Origin: Diadema setosum
Taxonomy: Eukaryota; Echinodermata; Echinoidea; Diadematoida; Diadematidae
Reading direction: 5' to 3'
Assembly: GCF_964275005.1 (NCBI RefSeq)
Contig: NC_092700.1
Location: 16,648,617-16,712,616 of the forward strand
DNA length: 64,000 nt
In this document: piece after piece, positions 36,501 through 47,860 of the stretch
Numbering within the stretch: position 1 is the stretch's first letter
Layout: every line of letters begins with the position of its first letter
Notes under the pieces: generated by a model
Told to the model about the DNA's origin: nothing
The model's input: only the letters and a program-made list of their open reading frames with translations
The model's database searches: none
Program-made: the position numbers and the translations under genes

Positions 36501-39500
36501 TAACCTTTACATGATGGAAAAAAAAAAGATATTCACAACCCTTGACGAATTAACTTGTTTCCTTCCCTTTATTCATCCCAATGTTAATAAATTATATAAA
36601 ATATGTACTTATAAAACCTAATGACTACGATATCCCGATCCCCCAAACTATATCATTAATGATAGCAATAATATTAGTAATGACTAGAATGATAACAATA
36701 ATGAACAGTCTGAACAGATAAACGGGTGCTTCTAAGATCCAACAAACAAAGTTGGGTGATAAAAACAAGCAAAAATCAGGGAGCAACCGAAGAGGAAAAT
36801 ATTTTATTTTTCCGCTCATAACGTGGGAAAAGAAATATGAATGAAAAAAAAAAACAAAAAAACGAGGCCCTGAAACACGTGGATTAACACGAGTGCCTTG
36901 AGACACGTGCAGGGGGTAATATCCAAATCAAAGTGTCAAGGGTATCTCTCCCCTTTTCGACGGGAAGAATAGATCTTTCGGGGAATTGCATAAGCGTTTT
37001 TAGTAATTTTTCCCTGTTTTTTTTTTTTTTTTTTTGCGGGGGTGGAAATGTGTGTCGGGGGGGGGGGGATGGACAATAAGAGGAATCAGCGACAGCCCCA
37101 ATGGTTATTGGTTATTATTGATTATGGTCTTGTAATCTGGGGCAGAAGTACAAAGTGCAATATCAAGAAAATACAAAAATTGCAAAATAGATATGCTCGT
37201 TTGGTTTTATATGCTGATTTTTCAATATCCAGTACTACTCTTTTAAGACAATTAAACTGGCAAACGATTATACAAACGTATCTTTTTATGTATAAATTGA
37301 TCAACGATATGGTGCCAGTGTATTTAAAAGAAATAGTTGTTTTTCGTAATGTCAATTTGCGAACTCGACATGCACTCTCTTGCCCATTAAAAATCAATAC
37401 ACCCCGCACGGAATAAGAGATCTCTGCATTATCAAGGGTCAAATCTTTGGAACGAATTACCTCGTTTTATGCAAGTTTTGTCATCTTTTCCTGTATTTAA
37501 AAAACAGAGTAGAATTTTATCTCTCAATTTTTAACCCTATTGCGATTTTTTTTTTTACACGAAAAACAGAGTGCATTACATAATATGATTATTTATGTGA
37601 CACCGGGAACTGACATATCATTTGTTCTGTTGTTGTTGTTGTTGTTATAGTTGTTTTTTTTAACTCGCGTTTTATATTCTCTCGGTTTCTTTCTTTCTTA
37701 TTCATGCTGTATTCTTATCATAATATACTTTTTGTTACCCATATTTTTTTTTTCTCTTTGCTATCTGGTTGATATGTTTACGTTTGTTTTGATTATTACG
37801 TTGTGCATTTGAATATATGTTTTTGTATCTTTTTATTGTGCAGGGCCCCTTGGTAGAGCAGTTTGTTAACTGAAAGGGCTACCCTGTTGAAATAAAACGG
37901 AAATAAATAAATAAATAAATGGTGAGGAGAATCCCTCTCCAGGGAAAGATGCCCCCAATACTCATTAGTGCTTACGCCCCCACCATGACCTACGCTCTAG
38001 AGCAGAAAATAACTGTTTTATCAGAACCTCACAAATTGCAGTTCCTAAAGACGACAAACTGTTGATACTCGGGAACTTCAATGCCCGTGTAGACAGATAT
38101 GCCCATGCAGTCTTGGACACAGATGTCATTGGGCCACATGACATGTGCCATGAGAACACCAACGGCCAACTGCAACTCACTTTCTGCGCTGAACAGGGAC
38201 TCCCCATTACCAACAGCATGTACCAACTGCCTGACACCCACAAGGCAATACCTAGACGCGCCCAAGATCCAAGCATTGGCACCTGATTGACTATGCAATC
38301 ACCAGGCGTCGTGATATCCTGGATGTTCGTATCAAGAGGGCAATGAGGGGAGGTGAATGTGGGACAGACCTCCTACTGTTGAGGTGCAGACTCTCCTTTT
38401 CCATCGTCAGCAGAAAAAGACGTCAGAGAGCTGGTGCCAAGAAGAAACTGGATGTCCAGAAACTCAATGAACCAAACACAAAAGAAGCCCTCATCTCCAA
38501 CCTTGCAAACCATCATGAACATCTTCCAGCAGAGGGAAACTATGAGAAGACCTGGACCAACTTCCAGGATGCAGTGCACGATTCTGCCAGTCTTGCCCTT
38601 GGCCACACAAAACAGAAACACCAAGACTGGTATGAAAACAGCTAGATCACCTCTCTCCTCCAAGAGAAGAAAGAAGCCTTTTCAGCTTGGCTGAACGGCA
38701 AAGACTTTCAAGCCAGCAAGACCGCCATAAAAACATAAGAAAGGTGCAGATTGAGATGAGACATTTGAGAAGACAAGTGGTGGGAAAACATTGCCGCAGA
38801 ACTACAATATGCAGACGAGCACAACTCCTTTACAAGAAATTCTTTACCGGCCTATAAGACGTTTATGGCCCCACGCCGAATGCAGTGCCACCTGTGCGCT
38901 CCGCCGCCGGAACCCTGCTCTACTGAAAAGAGCGATCGACATCATACACCGCTGTGGTGAACACTTCAGTCAGGTGCTGAAAAAATATTCTCAGGTCGAC
39001 CAGCAGGTCATCCAAGACATGCGACAGCGCCGAGATCTGGCTTCGCTTGATTACCCCCAACACTGGCAGAAACCTAGAAAGCCATCAGGCAACTATAAGT
39101 GACGAAAGCACTTGGTCCTCACGGAATACCCTCCAAAGATCTTCAGAGGGGGGAGGGGAAGCTATTGCCATCAAGCTGACTAAGCTGATACAGCGGTTCT
39201 GGGACGAAGGGTAGTGCCGCATGACTTAAATGATGCCAACATCGTGCATCTGTACAACAACAAGGGAGGCAGAGCTTCGTGTGACAACTACAGAGGCATC
39301 TCATTGTTGACCATCGCAGAAAAGATCATGGCCTTGTATTGTTCTGAACCGCATTACACACCACCTGCTTCACAACGTGGTCTCTGAGAGCCAGTGTGGA
39401 TTTAGGAACAAGAGCGAGGCAATTGATGGAAATGGTCTTCGCAGTATGGCGCTACAAGAAAAGTGCCTAGACCTAAACCAGAACCTCTACATCCTCTTTG

Positions 39501-42070
39501 TGGACCCGATGAAGGCTTTTTGACACTGTCAGCCGAGAGGACGTGTGGGCTACCTTGTCCAAGCTAGGCTGCTCACCAAAGCTCGTCATGATTACCCAGT
39601 CGTTTCATAATGGCGTGATGACTCGAATTGTGGAAAACGGAAATATCTCTGCCCTATTCTCGGTCTCATTGGTGTGAAGCAAGGCTGGGTCATGGCTTCC
39701 ACACTCTTCAGCCTCGGGTTTGCTACCAGGCTCTTCTGCGCCCTGTCCAAGTCTGATGCTGTTGTCACTATTCGCTACAGTGGTGATGGCCGATTGTTTG
39801 ACATCAGACTGAAGGCAAAAACCAAAGTCCTGGAGTCTAAAACCAAAGTCGTGGAGTCTCTATTGGGAGACTTCCTGTTTGCAGACGGATGTGCGCTTGC
39901 AGCATTGAGTGAACGAGACCTGTGAGAACTTGCCACTCGTTTCCAGAAGCACCAAAATACATCGGGCTGATCATTAGCCTGCGAAAAACAGAAGTGATGC
40001 TTCAGACTGCACCTCAGCTGACATCGCCAGAGCCTCAGATTGAAATTGAGGGCACAACACTGAACAACGTGTGGAGCTTTACATACCTGGGAAGCTGCCT
40101 GTCTTCAAATTGGAGCATGGACAAAGAAGTTTCCAAGAGGCTTGCAAATGCCTAAATGTCCGGAATCGAAGCCTTCATCGTGAAAACCCAGCTTTGGTGG
40201 GTCGGACATGTAGTCCGAATGGACGGCGCTCGTCCATCAAACAAAGATGATTTTCTTCTCTGAGCCGCTTCTGGAGCAAGAAACCTTGGAAGACCACTAA
40301 AACGATACAAGGACAGGCTGAAACTTCCCTTGAGGCCTGGGGCATTTCAGCCCGTGGCTGGGAATCACTTGCCTCCGCCCGCAGCGCCCGTCGTCTAGCT
40401 GTCCAAAAGGATGATAGGCTGTTCGAGGAAAAGCGCCTTAAGAGCCTCGACAAGAAGTGACAAGTCCATAAAGAGAGGATCCCTGACCTTACTTCTGCAG
40501 CTGTAGCGTGCCCAACATGTGGCAGCGTCTGCGTCGCTGACGTCCTTGTCGAACCCGACTTCCATTATTACTGGAGTGCGTGCTCTAGTTTCGGCTGGGG
40601 CGAGGCGCGCTGTGCAGCTGAAAGCTGACGTAACAAAAGGCTTCGTTATTGAGAAATCGAGCGATTTTTGGCATGCATACGTAACGATGGAAATTACTGA
40701 TCTTATTAAGGGAGCAAAATCAGTAATAATGTTGTGGAAATAAGCTGCTTGAAGGAGGTCTGCGTTCTCAGAGTGCTTCTCCAGTTGGTTAATGGGCTAC
40801 CCTGACAAAAGATTAAAAATGAATAAAATAATGAATAGATAAAGAAAAGTAATGACCCAATAAGATACCCTTATGACTGCATGACACGATGTTTACATGA
40901 TCAGAGCCGAATTTGAACATTTTTCCTTAATTTGTCGTGTGTACATCTTTGCTAATTTCCGGAGAGTGTGACGTCTGCTTTAATGACGGAAATAAACATG
41001 AGATTTGAATGCATGCTAGAAGTGGCCTACATTTGTTTCCCTTCACAATCCAGGTCCCCTCGTGAGCTATCTGTCCACTCTGGTAGAACCCCGAACTCTT
41101 TGCATGGTGGGCGGCTTGGGTGCGAGTGGATCATTTGCCGTATCAGGTTATGTAACGTCGACATTTTGGTTTGCTGTTATGATGTTTCTTACAGGTAAGA
41201 CACGGAAGTTCGCCATGTTGATCTCCAATTTGCGTAAATATGTGATGGTTTATCTTGATAATGACGACTAAAAAATTGGCTTTTGGGCATCGTTATATCA
41301 AATTTGGTCATTGAGAGTGCATCATGTATTTTAACCATTTCTGTAGATGTACACGCTAATAATGGTAGTGACGTGAGGAATTGATTTCTCCTTCTGCATA
41401 ATATATTATTCATATCGTACAGCGCATGTTTCTCTAAGTGATTGCGTGACCTAGAAACGTGTTCGTATTTGTTTTTGTTCACGTCACATGTTAGAAATGA
41501 GTTTCTTTCTGTACCGGCCGCACAAAAACGCTGATAGTGGGAGGTTTGTTAGCGCTAACAAGTCACTAACAGAACGGGTAAAATGACCGCACAGAAAGCG
41601 TTGTTAGGGTGCTGTCAGTGGATTTGAGCCATAGAGTTAGGCAAAGTCTATGCGATTTTTGTGTAATGATCTATTTATAGATTGATGTATCTTCTTGATG
41701 CAGCAGCAGCACAACGCAATACATTAGTTGTCTTCGTGAGTGACGTGAATATTTTTAAACAGTTCTGTATTATCCGTTCATTGTCGCCTTCTTCAGCGCA
41801 TGGCTGGCGCCACGTTTTCAAAAGTGGGTGGGGGAGGGGCCCAATTCTGGGTTTTCATGAGCTAACAAAAACAAAACAAAACAAAACAAAACAAAACAAA
41901 AAGGACTTCAGCGCAACATCGGTGCCACTTCCGAGTTTCTTCAGCTGACAAGCAATAATAATAATAATAATGATTAACATAATAATGATAATAATAACAA
42001 TAATAATAAATAGGTCTTCAGCACATCCTTCTCATTCCAATTCCTGGGTTTCTTCGGCTGACAAGCAAAG

Positions 42071-42102
<32 letters not shown>

Positions 42103-42802
42103 GAAAAGAAAAAGGGGAAAAAGGTCTTCAGGGCAAAATCAAAGACTTTATCGCGCTCAAAGGTTTCATTCTTTTTTTTTTCCTAGCGCCACCTCCGGGG
42201 TGGCCGGGACCCTAAGTCGTGACACCCAATGTCGGCCCTACTCCTATGTAGTCCTAGTGTGACAGGGCCTAAACATGGTTGCGGGTAAAACGATTTGCGT
42301 GCGCACCTATGGGCGACTACGAGTGAGATACGTGCTAGGTACTGTCACGCGTGGGTCATCAGCGGGGACCTCCGGGTAGTAAAAATTGTTCTTCACAAGT
42401 CGCACGCAAGGCTTGCCACGATATGACCTTTCCGGGCATGCTACGCGGGCTTGTTGTGTGTGGGGATTTTCCAGCATACCAGACAATTTCTGAGGACGGA
42501 CAAGGATTTGTTAGAGTTAGAGAATGTTTCTTATTTGTTGGACGCGTTTTACTTAAATTCTACTTGCGGGAATACTGTGTGACCTGTGTACCAGTCGCGC
42601 GCGTGGGTGCTGACAACTCAGTGAAGGAATTCCTCTGAAGGAATGGCAGAAGTCCCACATAATGTCATCAAGGCCGTGTCACACCAGCCTTGCGTGCGAC
42701 TTGCAAAGAACAATTTTGACTACCCGGAGGTCCCCGTAGATGATCCGCACATGACAGTACCTAGCATGTATCTCAAAAGTAGTCGCCTGGAGGTGCGCAC
42801 GC

Positions 42803-42840
<38 letters not shown>

Positions 42841-43227
42841 GCAACCGTGTTTAGGCCCTGTCACACCTTTCCGGGCAAGCTATTCGGGCTTGTTACGTGT
42901 AGGGATTTTCTAGCATACCGGACATTCCTGAGGCGGAAAAGGATTTGTGCGAGTCAGCGCATGTGTCTTACTTGCTGGACGCGTTATACTTGCGAGATAC
43001 TGTGTGACCTGTGTACCAGTCGCGCGCGTGGGTGCTGACAACTCAGTGAAGGAATTCCTCTGAAGGAATGGCAGAAGTCCCACATAATGTCATCAAGGCC
43101 GTGTCACACCAGCCTTGCGTGCGACTTGCAAAGAACAATTTTGACTACCCGGAGGTCCCCGTAGATGATCCGCACATGACAGTACCTAGCATGTATCTCA
43201 AAAGTAGTCGCCTGGAGGTGCGCACGC

Positions 43228-43272
<45 letters not shown>

Positions 43273-46200
43273 GCAACCGTGTTTAGGCCCTGTCACACCT
43301 TTCCGGGCAAGCTATTCGGGCTTGTTACGTGTAGGGATTTTCTAGCATACCGGACATTCCTGAGGCGGAAAAGGATTTGTGCGAGTCAGCGCATGTGTCT
43401 TACTTGCTGGACGCGTTATACTTGCGAGATACTGTGTGACCTTTGTACCAGTCGCGTGGGGGCTGACAACTCAGTGAAGGAATTCCTCTAATGGAATGGC
43501 TGAAATCTCACAGAATTTCATTATCTTGGCTGCATACGGGACTGCGAAGTACCTGCGTGGGAATTGCCTGGGAAGTGCTGCCGCTAAGGGTCTCCTACTG
43601 GCGTTCTGCGCGGACCTCTACGGGCATTCCCGCGACTCACCCGGAAAAGTTTTGGTCATGCTCAAAACTTGGCTGCGGTTAAATCGGACTTGCGTGAGCA
43701 CCTCCGGGCAACTACGCGCTAGATACTGTCAGGTGCGGACCAACTGCGGAGAGCTCCGGGGAGTAAATTTGTTTCCCCGCAAGTCAAGCCGCAGAAGTTC
43801 CCCCATACGGTATGACAAGGCATGAATGAACATTGCAAACATTCTTGTTCGCCCGCTGAAAATCTTCTACGTGCTGGAAACTACCTCCTCGCCACAAGCC
43901 CGCGTAGCTTGCCCGGAATGGTATGACACGGCCTTTATCTTGGCTGCATACGGGGACTGCGAGGTACCTGCATGGGAGTTGCCTGCGAGGTGCTGTCGCT
44001 AAGGGCCTCCTACTGGCGTTCTGCGTGGACCTCTCCGGGAATCCCCGTGACTCACCCGGAAAAGTTTTGGTCTTGCTAAAAACTTGGCTGCGGTTAAATG
44101 GGACTAGCGTGAGGACCTCCGGGCAACTACAGGCGAGATACGCGCTAGGTACTGTCAGGTGCGGACCAACTGCGGAGAGCTCCGGGTAGCAAATTTTTTT
44201 CCCCGCAAGTCAAACCGCAAAACTTACCCAGATGCAATATGACAAGGCCTTGAGCATGCTCAAAACTTGTTCCGAGTGAGTCGTGGGCGTTCGTTCGCAG
44301 AGGTACACGCAGAACACCAGCAGGAGACCTTTACCGGCAGCACCTCTCAGGCAACTCCAACGCAGCTACTTCTCAGTACCTGTAAGTCCCTCGAAATAGA
44401 AAACGGATCGGTTTCAAAGCTCTCAGGCAGGTCACACGGCGTACACGCAAGTAGAAGATAAGTAGCACGCGTCTAGTAGGTAAGAAACAGGTGCGAAACT
44501 CGCAAACATTCTTGTCCGCCAGGGGAAATTCTCCTGCGTGCTGGAAAATCCCTCCTCGCAACAAGCTGGAGTAGCTTGCCCGGAAAGATGTGACACGGCC
44601 TTTACATTGTCACTATCGGTACACCTGGCACTGTCAGTGAATTGTTAAAACAGCACCACTGTTGTTAGCTTCTGTGCGGCCTCGCGATGTAAAGGCCGTG
44701 TCACACCATTCCGGGCAAGCTACGCGGGCTTGTGGCGAGGAGGTAGTTTCCAGCACGTAGAAGATTTTCAGCGGGCGAACAAGAATGATTGCAATTTTCA
44801 TTCATGCCTTGTCATACCGTACGGGGGAAGTTTTGCGGCTTGACTTGCGGGGAAACAAATTTACTCCCCGGAGCTCTCCGCAGTTGGTCCGCACCTGACA
44901 GTATCTAGCGCGTAGTTGTCCGGAGGTGCTCACGCAAGTCCGATTTAACCGCAGCCAAGTTTTGAGCATGACCAAAACTTTTTCCGGGTGAGTCGCGGGA
45001 ATGCCCGTAGAGGTCCGCGCAGAACGCCAGTAGGAGGCCCTTAGCGGCAGCACTTCCCAGGCAACTCCCACGCAGGTACTTCGCAGTCCCGTATGCAGCC
45101 AAGATAATGAAATTCTGTGGGATTTCAGCCATTCCATTAGAGGAATTCCTTCACTGAGTTGTCAGCCCCCACGCGACTGGTACAAAGGTCACACAGTATA
45201 CTCGCAAGTATAATTTAAGTAGAACGCGTCCAGCAAGTAAGACACATGCGTTGACTCTCTCAAATCCTTTTCCGCCCTCAGGAATGTCCAGTATGCTAGA
45301 AAATCCCTACACGTAACAAGCCCGAGTAGCTTGCCCGGAAAGGTGTGACAGGGCCTAAACACGGTTGGGGGTAAACATATATACGTGCGCACCTCCGGAC
45401 GACTACGGTTGAGATACATGCTAGGTGCTGTCATGTGCGGATCATCTACGGGGACCTCCGGGTAGTCAAAAAAGCTCTTTGCAAGTCGCACGCAAGGCTT
45501 GCCCGGAAAGGTGTGACACGGCCTTTAGGCTAACAGCGCTGTTAGTGAATTTTGACTAACAGCACGCTTCTGTGCGGCCAAATCGTCGCTATCAGTGCTG
45601 TTAGTGCGTTGTTTGCGCTAACAACGTTTCTGTGCGGCCACCCCTGGATATTTGATTGGTCTTTTTTTTTTCTCCACAGGTTTGTTCAGCTCCCCTTTCT
45701 GCCAAATATCCTACGTTGTCTTGCACCAACACTTCGGTAACAAATTTGCATGTGCAAATTCCATCTCTCTCATGGGAAGCTTCGTTGGGGGCGCACTTTT
45801 CCCTGTCTTGACGCCATCCCTACTGGAAGGATACCGACTCGAGGGAGCTATACTTTGTTTGGCCGGCTTGTATCTACACTGTGTGCCAATAGGAGCGACG
45901 TTCCGTCCCCCTGTGGACTTAGCGGAAACACAGAACTTGCCTCGTGTGGATAGAGGAGAAGTCCTTCCAGGTGAAGATGACCAGGCGAGTTTGTCAGAGT
46001 CTTCTGCATATTTGTTGGAGCGAGCAGACAAAGACTCAACAACAAACTCAATAGACCAATGTCACAATACCTATGGGAGCCGAAAGACCACAAGGCCTCG
46101 ATCGACACGAGAACGGATCCTGGAATATGTCTGGTGGGATTTGGGGGTGAGGGCGCTGGTGCAGGAGTGGGCGTTCACGCTCCTCTTCTTACCATGTAAA

Positions 46201-47118
46201 GTAGTCTTGCAGATTGCAATGGTCAGTTGGACTCTTTTCGTCATCTCCTTTGCAATGTCCAAGGGCTTCGACGAATCGTTCGCTTCCTACCTGCCCTTGG
46301 TGGGGTCAATTGGCGGACTGGTCTTTCACGGGACTATGACCGTAATCCTGCGTTTCAGACACCATTGGGGAGCGCCCCTGTTCATCACCAACATGATCTC
46401 TGTTAGTGGAGGGCTACTCCTTTACCCTGCAAGGTGATCATCCCCAACGCATCTTCTCATCTGCTCCTTCTTCGCCGGCGGCGGCATGTTTGCCGGTTTC
46501 CCGACATCCTGGGCAGTTCTTGAATCCTTCGTCGCCGAGAGAAATTTCAAAGGAATCACCTCAGCCAAATTATTCATGACAGGACTTGGAAATGTGATTT
46601 CTGGGTACATCACAGGTATGACAGCTCAGGGAAATTAAAATGGGAAAAAATATTAAAGAACACATATATCATGGACGACGAGTGCAAAACATAACGTGAC
46701 ATTTTTTTAATGTGAGAATTTCCTCGAAGGAAGAAAAAGGGGGATAAATAATTATACACTCAAGTACAATGTAAATGTATAAATTTTGCAAAAGTGCGTG
46801 TGATTCAAAAGTGAATGGTGGAGAGGTTGACTCTAGACGAAATACCTCCTTCTGCATGCTTTCATCGTCGTTATTTTCACTATCGAATGCACTTTGTCCT
46901 TTTTAAGCTAAAATCACAATCTAGAACTTACCAATTTATTCACTTTCATTGCAGGCAAGCTGTATGATGTCACGGGTTCGTTCGATGGAGCCCTTCAACT
47001 CGTTGGCGGCATGTGCGTAATGACTGTTCCCCTGACAGTGGCCCTCATGTGCATCCAGAGATACAGGGACCAGGGGCGTGGCTGTTTCCCCTCACGTGGC
47101 CAGCGTGCTGCCATTTAA
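33317..47118 (+). CDS. SLC16-like (monocarboxylate transporter family) membrane transporter with one in-frame TGA
   Basis: Probable major-facilitator transporter of the plasma membrane; SLC16 members move small carboxylates, thyroid hormone or related solutes, and the substrate here is unknown. Coding exons: 33317-33509, 41054-41194, 45680-46615, 46955-47118, all GT/AG and all joined in phase 1. Total 478 codons, close to the family's usual 430-510. TM helices 1-6 lie in exons 1-3, then a hydrophilic Ser/Asp/Arg-rich loop of about 90 residues (typical TM6-7 loop), then TM7-12. TM1 (DRWKYVVLMAKF) lacks the glycines of the usual family motif, so this is a divergent member. A TGA at 46435-46437 interrupts TM9-10 while the frame and family resemblance continue after it (FFAGGGMFAGFPTSW). 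Start ATG has A at -3 and G at +4. Introns 1 and 2 are full of mobile elements. Confidence 0.8.
33755..35053. mobile_element. TIR element rich in CGGTCGCCGCTC words
   Basis: In intron 1 of the transporter. The left terminus GGCTACGGTCACAACTCAG (33755-33773) and right terminus (35035-35053) are inverted copies with two mismatches. GC-rich words CGGTCGCCGCTC and CGGTGACCGACCG are repeated in both orientations near the two ends; the middle is AT-rich and has no long open frame. The left end also sits inside a perfect-looking 20-bp hairpin (33732-33752 with 33772-33792). I found no clear target duplication. Confidence 0.7.
35284..35313. repeat. Compact 14-bp stem hairpin
   Basis: CAGGGAGGTGAGAC, two bases TC, then GTCTCGCCTCCCTG: a near-perfect stem with a single G-U type mismatch, standing out from the AT-rich surroundings in intron 1 of the transporter. 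Confidence 0.75.
35634..36187. mobile_element. Palindromic MITE with TTAA ends (family 1, copy 2)
   Basis: Same family as 20886-21452: AGGACAAGTTCACC termini, TTAA at 35634-35637 and 36184-36187, 554 bp, arms complementary along most of the length. It differs from copy 1 by scattered substitutions and a small insertion in the left arm. It lies in intron 1 of the transporter. Confidence 0.88.
37100..37920 (+). mobile_element. LINE remnant, 3' end with (AAAT)n tail
   Basis: Encodes the C-terminal part of a reverse transcriptase polyprotein of the CR1/L2 type: DYGLVIWGRSTKCNIKKIQK, then QLNWQTIIQTYLFMYKLIND. The frame is broken soon after. An untranslated stretch of about 400 bp ends in GGGCTACCCTGTTGAAATAA and four or five AAAT units at 37900-37920. 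It is 5' truncated, as usual for LINE insertions. Confidence 0.82.
37921..40560 (+). mobile_element. Decayed LINE with endonuclease, reverse transcriptase and Cys-rich end
   Basis: Order matches an APE-type non-LTR retrotransposon. Endonuclease: ILGNFNARVDRYAH and QLPDTHKAIPR around 38060-38290. Linker: GHTKQKHQDWYENS near 38610. Reverse transcriptase: IVHLYNNKGGRASCDNYRGI near 39240, then a palm with the usual YADD degraded to FADG near 39885. C-terminal part: TYLGSCLSSNWSMDKEV near 40085, WWVGHVVRMDGARPS near 40195 and a CPTCG finger near 40510. Several stops and frameshifts make it dead; for example one extra T splits KAF from DTVS near 39520. It starts exactly where the previous LINE tail stops. 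Confidence 0.88.
40780..40845 (+). mobile_element. Short LINE 3' end, same family as 37100-37920
   Basis: TTAATGGGCTACCCTGACAA followed by an AAT-rich tail resembles the 3' end at 37860-37920. Either the decayed LINE inserted inside an older copy of this family, or this is an independent short insertion. Confidence 0.5.
41054..41194 (+). CDS. Transporter coding exon 2: TM2 end to TM4
   Basis: Acceptor AATCCAG ends at 41053; donor GTAAGA begins at 41195. It starts PLVSYLSTLVEPRTLCMVGG, the conserved cytosolic 2-3 loop and third helix of the family. 141 bp, frame kept. Confidence 0.82.
41890..42130. repeat. Degenerate minisatellite separated by microsatellites
   Basis: About three copies of a unit reading GGTCTTCAGCGCA ... 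TTTCTTCGGCTGACAAGCAA. Between them lie (ACAAA)n or (AAT)n runs of different kinds. Confidence 0.65.
42613..43470. repeat. Two 425-bp direct repeats with poly-T tracts
   Basis: The unit starting GTGAAGGAATTCCTCTGAAG at 42621 recurs at 43046. Both contain a T tract, about 31 bases near 42807 and about 38 near 43232. The copies are almost identical outside the T tract, so the duplication is recent. Confidence 0.88.
43283..45356. repeat. Large inverted repeat, arms of about 650 bp
   Basis: Left arm 43283-43937, right arm 44691-45356, near-identical in reverse complement. For example CTACGTGCTGGAAACTACCT at 43868 is mirrored in the right arm near 44745. The spacer contains a diverged direct copy (43939-44240) of part of the left arm (about 43525-43800). 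Confidence 0.85.
45680..46615 (+). CDS. Transporter coding exon 3: TM4-TM11 with internal TGA
   Basis: Acceptor TCTCCACAG ends at 45679, immediately 40 bp after the right end of a large mobile element. It encodes the second half of the N-terminal bundle, the central loop and most of the C-terminal bundle. The TGA at 46435-46437 lies between YPAR and SSPTHLL. The simplest origin is a CpG transition from CGA. A splice detour (GTGATC at 46434 to an AG at 46516) would remove 83 bp and lose frame, so it does not explain the stop. Confidence 0.82.
46955..47118 (+). CDS. Transporter coding exon 4: TM12 and C-terminus
   Basis: Acceptor ATTGCAG ends at 46954. It begins GKLYDVTGSFDGALQLVGG, a well-conserved family stretch before TM12, and ends with a short basic tail and TAA at 47116-47118. 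Its last 55 bases recur inverted near 56785-56839. Confidence 0.85.
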
Positions 47119-47450
47119 AGGGGTGCACGTCACAAACCCAACACCCACACGAGTCTTAAAACCAACGAACTTGACATGAGGCAAAGCCCATGAGTCCGAC
47201 ACTAGACAAACAAGGCCCCGGGCGTACTGTGCCCAGTATCGGTCTCGTAGGCCCTTTTTGCCTAGTTTTGAGCTTGTGGGCTGTATGAGTCGTGAGTTGT
47301 CTTACTCGTGGACATTTCCGCTGTCGAGCACGTGGGCCGCATAACTCGTGAGTGTCGGACCCTTTGGATTCGTGGAGTGGGATATATTCGAGAATTCCCG
47401 TAACGAATTGTGTACAGCTTTATCACTAATCTCTGTGCGAGGAGGTAATA
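47115..47450. repeat. Foldback array of CACGAGT / ACTCGTG words downstream of the transporter stop codon
   Basis: Starts at TTAAAGGGGTGCACGTCAC, whose TTAA includes the stop codon of the transporter. CACGAGTC, CATGAGTCCGACACTAG and similar words run in one orientation to about 47220; ACTCGTGG and GAGTCGTGAG words run in the other orientation after that. Related arrays are at 56480-56770 and 59180-59400. Confidence 0.65.
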
Positions 47451-47454
47451 TCGG

Positions 47455-47513
47455 TAATTTCGGTTTTAAATGGTATCAGATCCGGAACGAAAGAGAACGA
47501 GGAAGAGAGAGGG

Positions 47514-47549
<36 letters not shown>

Positions 47550-47836
47550 GGGGGGGGGGAGGAGGGAGAGCGAATGTTGTCTTCGGTTTGATTCTATTTC
47601 TGCAGTTTCCGTGAAAAGTATACATAACATTAAAATGAAATAATGATGTGCAAAAATCTACAATTGATTAAATGTGGAATATATTAGGTGTTACAAAAAA
47701 AAGAAGAAAAAAAACAACAACACACATTTTCCAATTGATCCTTAGTAGTTCGGAAACTATACATCAAATAACACTGCCATTGATATGAGTAACTTTCTAT
47801 AGATGAATAGTGTACAATTTTGTTGGAGGTTATGGC
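47455..47836 (+). repeat. Segment duplicated at 57665-58066 (direct)
   Basis: From TTTCGGTTTTAAATGG through an (AT)n, (GA)n and G run to TGTACAATTTTGTTGGAGGT. The second copy is in the same orientation with about 10% difference and longer microsatellites. No gene in it. Confidence 0.85.
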
Positions 47837-47860
47837 ATTCCTCCTGTTTTATTTCACGCT

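Larger units (their letters stand above)
41516..45639. mobile_element. Composite TIR element or nest filling intron 2 of the transporter
   Basis: Left terminus GGCCGCACAAAAACG (41516) and right terminus CGTTTCTGTGCGGCC (ends 45639) are inverted copies; GTTAGCGC/GCGCTAAC words follow inside both. A second GACCGCACAG copy lies 71 bp inside the left end and a second TGTGCGGCC about 60 bp inside the right end. ACC flanks both ends and may be a 3-bp target duplication. The interior is built of modules bounded by AGGCCGTGTCACACC or AGGCCCTGTCACACC in both orientations. Frames in it are not conserved between modules, so no gene is called. Confidence 0.6.

Noticed and set aside
42643-45137. Repeated open frames on both strands in the transporter's intron 2
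   Set aside because: They are mirror images and tandem copies made by the inverted and direct repeats, with poly-T run-throughs; no family is recognised.
46435-46437. Selenocysteine or programmed read-through at the TGA
   Set aside because: SLC16 proteins are not known selenoproteins, the following bases (TCA) are not a known read-through context, and I see no reason to prefer it over a nonsense change.
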